Origin: an uncultured bacterium
Lineage (GTDB): Bacteria; Cyanobacteriota; Vampirovibrionia; Gastranaerophilales; Gastranaerophilaceae
Assembly: GCA_949292175.1 (NCBI GenBank)
Contig: CASEYJ010000016.1
Coordinates: 1 to 64,000, forward strand
DNA length: 64,000 bases
Reading direction: 5' to 3'
A program made the translations under genes and the position numbers. The notes under the pieces were generated by a model, which was not told the DNA's origin, ran no database searches, and worked only from the letters and a program-made list of their open reading frames with translations. Below, one piece after another: positions 44,978 through 51,734 of the stretch (position 1 is the first letter of the stretch; the number at the start of each line of letters is the position of its first letter).

Positions 44978-45006
44978 ATTATAATCGTTGTTTGAATTCT
45001 TTTCAA
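44978..45006 (-). promoter_or_regulatory. Leaderless promoter of the protease pair
   Basis: Minus strand: TTGAAA, 17 bases, TATAAT (44983-44978), then 7 bases and the ATG at 44970. A canonical promoter with no leader or Shine-Dalgarno. Confidence 0.7.
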
Positions 45007-45011
45007 GACGC

Positions 45012-45040
45012 TTGACAGTATTTAAGGTATGTGTTATTTT
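45012..45040 (+). promoter_or_regulatory. Promoter of the Trp-codon leader
   Basis: TTGACA (45012-45017), 17 bases, TATTTT (45035-45040) with an extended TGT. The expected start is about 45047, on the A of the leader peptide ATG. Confidence 0.75.
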
Positions 45041-45046
45041 ATGGCT

Positions 45047-45100
45047 ATGAAAAATTTAAGCAATTTTGTATTTAATAATTCTTGGTGGCGCCTGTTCTAA
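45047..45100 (+). CDS. Leader peptide with tandem Trp codons (TrpL-like)
   Basis: The 17-codon ORF reads MKNLSNFVFNNSWWRLF. Two adjacent TGG codons (45083-45088) are followed by Arg, Leu, Phe and a stop, much like the W-W-R-x-S end of enterobacterial TrpL. The ATG coincides with the predicted transcription start, so the peptide would be translated leaderless. The stop codon sits in the loop of hairpin 1:2. Its expected role is to stall ribosomes when charged tRNA-Trp is scarce. It is followed by a complete attenuator and then the unknown gene at 45187. Confidence 0.7.
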   Translation: MKNLSNFVFNNSWWRLF

Positions 45101-45163
45101 GTACAGGTGTTTTAAGCATATAAATTTTCTTGAAAACCTGTACGAATTTGTTACAGGTTTTTT
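45089..45163 (+). promoter_or_regulatory. Transcription attenuator with alternative 1:2, 2:3 and 3:4 hairpins
   Basis: Segment 1 CGCCTGT (45089-45095) pairs with segment 2 ACAGGTG (45103-45109). Segment 2 TACAGGT (45102-45108) pairs perfectly with segment 3 ACCTGTA (45136-45142) as antiterminator. Segment 3 (45133-45142) pairs with segment 4 (45152-45161) over 10 bp as terminator, with Ts to 45163. The three pairings are mutually exclusive. Stalling at the Trp codons would free segment 2 and allow readthrough. This is the classic amino-acid attenuation layout. Confidence 0.75.
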
Positions 45164-45186
45164 AGTTAAGTTAAGAGGAAATTTTT

Positions 45187-46371
45187 ATGCAAGTTACATT
45201 ATTAAATACATTATCTCCGGCACTAAGATCAGCTGCTAAGTTCATTAATTCTCAGGAACAAGCTTCAGGTTTATCAACGACAAGATTTATTCAAGATACA
45301 GGAACATCTCTTTTGCCAAAGGCTGTTTTTGCAAGAAGTAAAGCCGATTTAGCTGAGAATTCGTTTTTAGAGCTTTCTGAAAGTATGCTTGTTTATTTTG
45401 CACCTGCTCTTATTGGCGAGAAGGTTGCAAGAAATATCTTCTCAAGGAATTTATCAAAATCAGAAAAATCTCTCGTTGCAGAGTCTGCTGTTAATTTGAT
45501 GAAGATGAATAATACTGCAGCAAAAAAGGTTCTTCCGGTAAAAGCTGCAATTGCTTTAACTTCACTAATTATCCCGCTTACTGAATTTACTCTTAATTAT
45601 TTTAAAAATTTATTTACACTTAAGGTCTTTAAAAAAGGTGATTTTAATAGTATTGCAAACTTAAATTCTGATAAGGAAGATTCTGAAAAGCAAAAAAAAG
45701 TCAGAAAAAGTGCAGAGAAAAATATTAAACGTGCGGCAAGTGTTTATGGATTGTTACTTGCAATTGCAGGGTTGTTGGCTAGTAAAGGGGCAAAGTCTAA
45801 GGTTTTGCAAAATTTTAGTGAATTAATTCTTGCTCCCGGTTCAAAATTGTTCAAAAATAACAAAAAAGCAAGTGCGTTTTTAGATAAATATGCAAGTATA
45901 GATTTTTCATCGCAGGATGGAAAACTCGTTTTGAGTCGAGGACAACTTACTTCTTGTGTCGTAATCGGTGGTGTAGGTTATTTTGGTGCGGCAAAAGATA
46001 GGGGAAAACAGAATTTCCTTGAAACATTGTATCGTTATCCGCTTGTCGGTTTTTATATCATTACGGGTAGTGATTTGTTTGAAAAAGGGTTTAAAAAACT
46101 CCTTGTGAAGTCAAACAAGTGTAAGGAGATTATTGGTAAAGACTTAAAAACTCCATCTTTTTATGAACTTGGTGATATTGCTGCAAGTTTAGCCAAAAAG
46201 AACGGGACTTCAGTTGAAGCAGAATTTACCAAGCTTGTAAAACAAAAAGCTCTAATTTTTGGTGTTCCATTTTTATTTAGTATGGGAGTTATGGGCTTTT
46301 TTGTAGCAGGAATTTCTAATTTGTTTACAAAATACAGATATAAGCGTGAAGTTTCACAAAATAAGCAATAA
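45187..46371 (+). CDS. Unknown membrane protein under the Trp-type attenuator
   Basis: A 394-residue protein with about five hydrophobic stretches (near 75-90, 120-140, 185-200, 258-270 and 355-380) separated by Lys-rich loops. It encodes no tryptophan at all. The N-terminus is M-Q-V-T-L-L-N-T-L-S-P. The layout is not that of known tryptophan transporters (Mtr, TnaB, TrpP), and no catalytic motif is seen. AGAGGA lies 8 bases before the ATG, behind the attenuator terminator, so expression should rise when tryptophan is scarce. Its role may be in uptake, in host interaction or unrelated to Trp. Confidence 0.7.
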   Translation: MQVTLLNTLSPALRSAAKFINSQEQASGLSTTRFIQDTGTSLLPKAVFARSKADLAENSFLELSESMLVYFAPALIGEKVARNIFSRNLSKSEKSLVAESAVNLMKMNNTAAKKVLPVKAAIALTSLIIPLTEFTLNYFKNLFTLKVFKKGDFNSIANLNSDKEDSEKQKKVRKSAEKNIKRAASVYGLLLAIAGLLASKGAKSKVLQNFSELILAPGSKLFKNNKKASAFLDKYASIDFSSQDGKLVLSRGQLTSCVVIGGVGYFGAAKDRGKQNFLETLYRYPLVGFYIITGSDLFEKGFKKLLVKSNKCKEIIGKDLKTPSFYELGDIAASLAKKNGTSVEAEFTKLVKQKALIFGVPFLFSMGVMGFFVAGISNLFTKYRYKREVSQNKQ

Positions 46372-46375
46372 CGGA

Positions 46376-46657
46376 TTAATTATCCTTGTTGCGTAGAACC
46401 TTATAACCGGTTACAAGTCCTGCTGCTGCACCGATAATGCCATTTAGTGCAATGGAATTTTTTAGCGGTGATTTTGAAAATGTTACTTTTCTTGATACGT
46501 AATCCAACCCAACGCCAAATGAAAACCAAGCTCCTGCTGTGTTTAATCCTTGATAGACAGGTGATGCTGCTAAGTGTTTTTTAGTAAATGTCGGTTGATT
46601 TTTCACGTTACTGTTTGCACAGAAAAACGGTTGATTTGTTACATTATATATTTTCAT
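46376..46657 (-). CDS. Small protein with two weak membrane segments, unknown
   Basis: A 93-residue protein convergent with the preceding gene, four bases apart. The N-terminus reads M-K-I-Y-N-V-T-N-Q-P-F-F-C-A-N and Q-P-T-F-T-K-K near 21-27, again an early aromatic motif. Two Gly/Ala-rich hydrophobic stretches (about 40-52 and 68-85) could be membrane helices or a glycine-zipper pair. No family is recognised. Confidence 0.55.
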   Translation of the reverse strand: MKIYNVTNQPFFCANSNVKNQPTFTKKHLAASPVYQGLNTAGAWFSFGVGLDYVSRKVTFSKSPLKNSIALNGIIGAAAGLVTGYKVLRNKDN

Positions 46658-46838
46658 CTTCTTTGTCTTCTTTATCTAGTTATATTTATGAGGTAAATCT
46701 TCCAAAAAATATTATACTCTGGAATAATTTTATGTAAATACCAAAAAGTTTAGTTTAATAGTATTTTATGTATCTTTAGGGCTTGCGGGAGAGCGTTTCA
46801 TCTGTTATCATGTATGTAATAGGAGTTTGGGATAGCAT

Positions 46839-47894
46839 ATGTTTACGAAGAAGTTTAAAAGATTTACATCCGAAAATTATCTGAAATATTACTATGATAT
46901 CCCTTACGAAGGTAAAACTTCTGCCGGCAAACCGCTTAGAAGACTTAAGAATATTACATGTCCTTATCGAGGAATAAAAATTATTCCAAGTGAAATGATT
47001 AAGGGTTTTGAAAAAAATCTTGAAAATTGTTTTAATGCAGAACAATCCGTTGTGTTGCTTTCAAAATATCAAGACCATATGCTTGATGTTGAAAAATCTA
47101 TGTATGCAATATTTAGTGACTTCGCAAGAATAAATCCCGAAGATAATTTGCAAAATTGTCTTCAAATGATTAAAACGAATTGCCTTACTCGATTAAAACT
47201 TGAAGAAATGGATGTGTTGGATCAGGTTGACTTGCTTACAAAACGCTTATCTGCACAGACTGCATTGATTGTTCGTGCCAAAACTACAAGTTTTAGACAA
47301 ATAATTTTGTCTTCAGCAGTTCATGATACATTTAAGAGAAAAATGTTTTTAAGTGCTTTAGATGAGGTTATTCCTCATGATAATGAACGTGAGATTTTTA
47401 ATGAGATTAAGAATAAGGCACTTTTTCTTCCGACATCTGAAAGTAGCAAAAATGCTTTTGTTGTAAAGTATTCAAAGCGAAGCCAGACTGAAATTGTCAG
47501 ACGTCTTTTTATTGCGTCAACAGGTTCCATCGAGCATGTGACACCGGCATCAAATGGCGGATTGAATACAATTGGTAATTTTTTGTTGACATCTGCGAGC
47601 GGAAACAGGTATAGAGAAAATATGCCTTTGACTGAATATATAAAAAGACATCCAAAAATTCCTCAATATATGCAAATGTATATTAATGATATTATCCGAG
47701 AAATTCATAACGGTAATATGTGTGGTAATGAAACTTATCCTTATAAGATTAAAAAGAAACTTTTTGAGGAATCTGACGGACATATAGCGATTAGCTTGTC
47801 TGCATATAAGTATTCGGAGGAAGATGCAGCTAAGGCTGTTGAAGCTTATGAACATCGATGGGATAAGCATTCTAAACATCATGTCGATTGCTAG
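46839..47894 (+). CDS. HNH-like protein, zinc-Cys-less paralogue of the 26379 gene
   Basis: A 351-residue protein related to the one at 26379-27632. Shared landmarks are C41-P-Y-R-G (C-P-C-C-G in the other), N-A-F-V-V-K-Y-S-K-R near 205-214, and the HNH-like block I-E232-H233-V-T-P, N247-F-L-L, S252-A-S254-G-N256-R-Y-R. Both the second Cys group upstream and the C-x-C downstream are replaced (CC to YR, CxC to SxS), while the acidic-His and Asn residues are kept. GGGA and a nearby AGGAG precede the ATG. It lies just before the tRNA-Leu repeat region. Activity is unknown. Confidence 0.6.
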   Translation: MFTKKFKRFTSENYLKYYYDIPYEGKTSAGKPLRRLKNITCPYRGIKIIPSEMIKGFEKNLENCFNAEQSVVLLSKYQDHMLDVEKSMYAIFSDFARINPEDNLQNCLQMIKTNCLTRLKLEEMDVLDQVDLLTKRLSAQTALIVRAKTTSFRQIILSSAVHDTFKRKMFLSALDEVIPHDNEREIFNEIKNKALFLPTSESSKNAFVVKYSKRSQTEIVRRLFIASTGSIEHVTPASNGGLNTIGNFLLTSASGNRYRENMPLTEYIKRHPKIPQYMQMYINDIIREIHNGNMCGNETYPYKIKKKLFEESDGHIAISLSAYKYSEEDAAKAVEAYEHRWDKHSKHHVDC

Positions 47895-47914
47895 AGTTTA
47901 AGTAAAACAGCTTA

Positions 47915-48139
47915 CAATATTTCCAATAAAGCAAAATGTCGAAGAAGGGACTGTCTTGGTCGCTCGCGTTTAACGGCAATTACGAGTTTTGTTTTCGTGA
48001 TTTTATCACGTCAAACAAAAGCTCTCCAGCCTCAGCTCGCTCCCGCTCGAACCGTTACCAAACTTCGTTTGGTGGTTCTCATCCCTTTTCTATCAAGCTC
48101 GCAATATTTCCAATAAAACAAAATGTCGAAGAAGGGACT
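47915..48139. repeat. 38-bp direct repeat carrying the tRNA-Leu 3' end, with hairpin-rich insert
   Basis: Copies at 47915-47952 and 48102-48139 differ at one base. Each ends with the last 15 bases of the tRNA-Leu gene, and the second copy belongs to the real tRNA. The 149-base insert has richer GC than its surroundings and folds into TTTTGTTT..AAACAAAA with an inner CGTGAT/ATCACG (47987-48020) and ACCAAAC/GTTTGGT (48057-48073). An ORF across it is not credible. Confidence 0.75.
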
Positions 48140-48205
48140 CGAACCCTCAAGGCGTTAACCACATGAACCTGAATCATGCGCGTCTACCAATTCCGCCACT
48201 TCGAC
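48124..48205 (-). tRNA. tRNA-Leu (anticodon CAG)
   Basis: On the minus strand: acceptor GTCGAAG (from 48205) pairs with CTTCGAC. The D arm is GCGGAATTGGTAGACGCG. The anticodon stem CATGA/TCATG encloses TTCAGGT with anticodon CAG. A long class II variable arm follows, then a T arm with TTCGAGT, and discriminator A at 48124. CCA is not encoded. It reads codon CTG. It lies downstream of the gene at 48472-49071 and between partial copies of itself. Confidence 0.93.
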
Positions 48206-48475
48206 ATTTTAATTCTATCTATTTAATTATTACTTAAAAAATGTTTTATGTCTACGCGGCGGATGTTCACTCAAGGAGAACCCTCTCGGGAAACAACACT
48301 CAGTTGTTTCCCTGCGGCAGAGTGCCACTTCGACATTTTATTTTTATCTATTTAATTATCACTTAAAAAATGTTTTATGTCTACGCGGCGGATGTTCACT
48401 CAAGGAGAACCCTCTCGGAAAACAACACTCAGTTGTTTTCCTGCGGCAGAGTGCCACTTCGACATTTTATTTTAC
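48195..48475. repeat. Tandem 129-bp repeat derived in part from the tRNA-Leu 5' end
   Basis: Unit starts lie at 48195, 48324 and 48453 (two full copies and the beginning of a third). Each begins with the tRNA 5' end plus its upstream bases (GCCACTTCGACATTTTA), then an AT-rich spacer, GTCTACGCGGCGGATG, and a 10-bp hairpin (48288-48312 and 48417-48441). The two full copies differ at five sites. Two of these are the paired G-C to A-T change at position 3 of the hairpin, which keeps the stem intact. Confidence 0.85.
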
Positions 48476-49071
48476 TTTATTTTTTTGAAAAATTCTTCAG
48501 CCAAAAGTTGAGAATATTTTGAGTTTTCATTTGCTGATACCAATATTCGGTCTTCGCCATCTTTGTTTTGTGCAACAGCAATTACTCCCCCGACTTCCCC
48601 TACAGGAAATCTGCTTATCTTAGCTCTGAATTTTACATACGGAACTGTCTTCCCAAATGAATACAGCTCTCCGTGTTTTGTGATTGTGAAATTTTCAAGG
48701 CCAAGTGCTTGATATTTTATTTTGCCTAATGTTGATTTTAATTTTGATTCAACATTACCTGTAATAATATCATCTCTTGTTAATAACGGTTTGTTATTTG
48801 CATCAACTACAATCATCTTTTGACCGGTAGCTTTGTGTTCTGCAATTACTCCGTTGTAACCCATCATGCCGGTTGCTTTTTCAAGCTCGAATTCTTCGTT
48901 AATTTGTGAAAAATCTCCGACTTTTTGTGCCTTTTGGGCAATTGTTTCGTTTGTTGTGTGAAGATATTTTTCAAAAAAGTTTCCAAGCCATTCCTTACCA
49001 CCTATGGACAAAAATCCAATTATAGCAAGTGCCAGGAGTACTGATTGAAAGATTTTTTTTAAACAACCCAT
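48472..49071 (-). CDS. Membrane-anchored protein of unknown function
   Basis: A 199-residue protein with one N-terminal membrane helix (about 5-23) and a soluble, probably extracytoplasmic domain of mixed alpha/beta composition. Near 55-90 it has a pattern F-E-L-E-K-A-T-G-M-M-G-Y-N-G-V-I-A-E-H, then strands ending at K-I-S-R-F-P-V-G-E-V-G-G-V-I. The start at 49071 (M-G-C-L-K-K) has GAGG 8 bases before it; a TTG at 49077 lacks one. It is transcribed away from mutS from an overlapping promoter region. No family is recognised. Confidence 0.65.
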   Translation of the reverse strand: MGCLKKIFQSVLLALAIIGFLSIGGKEWLGNFFEKYLHTTNETIAQKAQKVGDFSQINEEFELEKATGMMGYNGVIAEHKATGQKMIVVDANNKPLLTRDDIITGNVESKLKSTLGKIKYQALGLENFTITKHGELYSFGKTVPYVKFRAKISRFPVGEVGGVIAVAQNKDGEDRILVSANENSKYSQLLAEEFFKKIK

Positions 49072-49092
49072 TTTCAAAACCTCAATTCATGG

Positions 49093-49107
49093 TATAATTC
49101 CATTATA
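49093..49107. promoter_or_regulatory. Face-to-face -10 boxes for mutS and its divergent neighbour
   Basis: TATAAT on the plus strand (49093-49098) and TATAAT on the minus strand (49107-49102) lie within 15 bases. The mutS message would have about 5 bases before its ATG at 49111 and no Shine-Dalgarno. The two polymerases could not bind at the same time. Confidence 0.55.
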
Positions 49108-49110
49108 ACT

Positions 49111-51696
49111 ATGTCAAAAAATGAAATCAATAATATAAATACAAGCGATTTGGAATTTGATAAGCTTACGCCCGTAATGCAGCAGTATTTGACTATTAAG
49201 AGGGAAAATCCTGATTCAATATTGTTGTACAGATTGGGTGATTTTTACGAAACTTTTTTTGAAGATGCTGTTACTATTTCACGCGAATTAGAGCTTACTC
49301 TGACTGGACGTGATGCAGGGGCTACTTATGGAAGAGTTCCGTTGGCGGGTATTCCTTATAAGGCTATTATGCCTTACCTTGAACGTTTGGTTGAAAAAAA
49401 TTATAAAGTTGCAATCTGTGAGCAGCTAGAAGACCCTAAGCTCGCTAAAGGTATTGTAAAACGTGGTGTAACTCGTATTGTGACAGCTGGTACACTGACT
49501 GAAAGTGACTTTTTGCAACAGAATTCAAATAATTATATTTGTGCAATGTTTAAGGATGAAAAGTCAGATTTGTATGGCTTTGCGTATGCAGATATTTCGA
49601 CCGGTGAATTTAAAATTACTCAGGCACCTATTAACATGATTATGGCTGAGCTTGCGAGAATTTCTCCTGTTGAGATTGTTGCTCCGGCTGTTAATCAAAA
49701 GATTCTTCCATTCCAGATTGTACCTGAACAAAAGATTGATTTACCCGAAAATATTCAAAAACTGTATAATTGTTCAAAGATTCCTGCTAATGTATTTGAA
49801 CTTAACTTTGCTGAATCTAATCTAAAAGCCGTTTTTCAGGCTTCAAGTCTTGAGTCTTTTGGTTTTTCAAAATACAAAATCGGTTTTAGAGCAGGTGGTG
49901 CTTTGTTGGCGTATGTTTGGGAAAACTTGAAAAGTAATGTGCCTAAATTTGAAAGAATTGAAACTTATGAGTTGTCTGAGTACATGATTTTGGATGGTGC
50001 TACTCGTAAGAATTTGGAGCTTACGGAAACTCTTCGTGAAAAGAGTAAGTATGGTTCGCTTTTATGGGCAATTGATAAGACAAAAACCAATATGGGTGCT
50101 CGTCTTTTGAAAAGTTGGGTTTGCCAGCCTTTAAAGGATGTTAATTCCATTATGGTACGCCAAAATTCTGTCAGCGAGATGGTTGAAAATGTTGCTGTTA
50201 GAAAAAATCTTGTTGATATTTTGGAAAGAGTTTATGATATTCAGCGTTTAGCGACTAGAGTTAGTAATGGTTCAGCTTCTCCGAGGGATTTTTTGAGCTT
50301 GAGAGATTCTCTTTTTGTTCTTCCTGAAATTCTGGAACAGGCCGGACAGTTAGAGTATAATCCTTTTGTTGATGTCGAAACTTTTAGAGATGAAATTGCG
50401 GAATTTGCAAGTGTTATAGATAGAACCATTAAAGAAGATCCGCCAATTCAGTTAAAAGATGGCGGTATCATTAAGAGTGGTGTGAGCGGAGAATTGGATT
50501 ATTATAGAGATTTGCTCACCGGTGGTGAAAATTGGCTTGTTCAGTTTGCTGAAGAAGAACGTCAGAAGACTGGAATTAAGAATTTAAAGGTTTCTTATAA
50601 TAAAGTTTTTGGCTATTTTATTGAAGTTACTAATTCTTATTTACATCTTGTTCCTGCTAATTATGTACGTAAGCAGACTATTACAAACGGTGAACGTTTT
50701 ATTACTGATGAACTTAAAAAGCATGAGGATGATGTATTATCTGCTAAGTTTAAGTCAACTGAATTAGAGTATCGTCTGTTTACTGATTTTAGAGAGTATT
50801 CAAAAGAATTTGTGTCTAAAATTCGTGAAATTGCTGATTGTGTCGCAAAGTTAGATGTTTATTCTTCTTTGGCTGAGGTTGCATCTGAAAATAATTATTG
50901 TAGACCTGAACTTGATGAGTCTGATGATTTTATAGTTAAAAACGGCCGTCATCCTGTTTTAGAGAAGATTTTACCGCTTGGAGAATATGTTGCTAACGAT
51001 TTGGAGCTTAAGAGTAAGTCTGTTGATGCAACACAATTTATGATTTTGACCGGACCAAATATGGCCGGTAAATCTACGTATATGCGACAAAATGCCTTAA
51101 TTGTTTTGTTGGCTCAGATTGGATCATGGGTGCCTGCTGATTATGTAAAAATTGGTGTTGTCGATAAGATTTTTACAAGGGTTGGTGCTTCTGATGATTT
51201 AACTCTCGGTCAATCTACATTTATGGTTGAAATGGTTGAGACTTCTTACATATTGAACTCAGCAACTGATAGAAGCTTTATTCTGCTTGATGAAATTGGA
51301 CGTGGAACAAGTACTTATGATGGTGTTGCTATTGCGTGGGCTGTTGCAGAGTATATCGCTACCAAAATTAAGGCAAGATGTATTTTTGCGACTCATTATC
51401 ACGAGCTAAATGTTATGACTAATACTTATCCACAGATTAAAAATTTCAGAATTACTGTTGCCGAAGAGAATGGTGAAATTGAATTTTTACGAAAAATTGT
51501 AAGAGGTGGTGCTAGTAAGAGTTATGGTATTCAGGTTGCTAAAATGGCCGGACTTCCAAGTTCTGTTGTTAAGCGTTCTCAAGACTTGATGAGCAGAATG
51601 CAGAAAGACTTCTCAAGTAACCTTTCTACACGTAAAAAATCTTCTGATGTGCCTGCGGTTGAGGTTCCTCAGTTGAATTTATTCGGGTCAAATTAA
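49111..51696 (+). CDS. mutS: DNA mismatch repair protein MutS
   Basis: Mismatch-recognition ATPase, 861 residues. The mismatch-contact F-Y-E motif is at 45-47 (G-D-F-Y-E-T-F-F). The C-terminal ABC-type ATPase has Walker A G-P-N-M-A-G-K-S-T near 647-655, the S-T-F-M-V-E-M signature, and D-E-I-G-R-G-T-S-T-Y-D-G near 730-741. The F-A-T-H-Y-H-E-L follows. The tail ends P-Q-L-N-L-F-G-S-N, where Q-L-N-L-F (854-858) fits a beta-clamp binding peptide. mutL is not in the window. The message is almost leaderless. Confidence 0.97.
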   Translation: MSKNEINNINTSDLEFDKLTPVMQQYLTIKRENPDSILLYRLGDFYETFFEDAVTISRELELTLTGRDAGATYGRVPLAGIPYKAIMPYLERLVEKNYKVAICEQLEDPKLAKGIVKRGVTRIVTAGTLTESDFLQQNSNNYICAMFKDEKSDLYGFAYADISTGEFKITQAPINMIMAELARISPVEIVAPAVNQKILPFQIVPEQKIDLPENIQKLYNCSKIPANVFELNFAESNLKAVFQASSLESFGFSKYKIGFRAGGALLAYVWENLKSNVPKFERIETYELSEYMILDGATRKNLELTETLREKSKYGSLLWAIDKTKTNMGARLLKSWVCQPLKDVNSIMVRQNSVSEMVENVAVRKNLVDILERVYDIQRLATRVSNGSASPRDFLSLRDSLFVLPEILEQAGQLEYNPFVDVETFRDEIAEFASVIDRTIKEDPPIQLKDGGIIKSGVSGELDYYRDLLTGGENWLVQFAEEERQKTGIKNLKVSYNKVFGYFIEVTNSYLHLVPANYVRKQTITNGERFITDELKKHEDDVLSAKFKSTELEYRLFTDFREYSKEFVSKIREIADCVAKLDVYSSLAEVASENNYCRPELDESDDFIVKNGRHPVLEKILPLGEYVANDLELKSKSVDATQFMILTGPNMAGKSTYMRQNALIVLLAQIGSWVPADYVKIGVVDKIFTRVGASDDLTLGQSTFMVEMVETSYILNSATDRSFILLDEIGRGTSTYDGVAIAWAVAEYIATKIKARCIFATHYHELNVMTNTYPQIKNFRITVAEENGEIEFLRKIVRGGASKSYGIQVAKMAGLPSSVVKRSQDLMSRMQKDFSSNLSTRKKSSDVPAVEVPQLNLFGSN

Positions 51697-51699
51697 TTC

Positions 51700-51728
51700 T
51701 TGCTTGATTATAGAAAATATGTTAAAAT
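51700..51728 (+). promoter_or_regulatory. Leaderless promoter of the purD homologue
   Basis: TTGCTT (51700-51705), 17 bases, TAAAAT (51723-51728), 6 bases, ATG at 51735. No Shine-Dalgarno is seen. Confidence 0.7.
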
Positions 51729-51734
51729 CGCTTT

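Noticed and set aside
47936..48166. 76-residue ORF across the tRNA-Leu repeat region
   Set aside because: It runs through the duplicated tRNA end and hairpins and into the tRNA gene itself, with no ribosome site.
48195..48470. Extra tRNA genes in the tandem units
   Set aside because: Only the 5' end of tRNA-Leu is repeated; the anticodon and T arms are missing.
48195..48475. CRISPR array
   Set aside because: The repeats are 129-bp tandem units with no variable spacers and contain tRNA-derived sequence; no cas genes are present.
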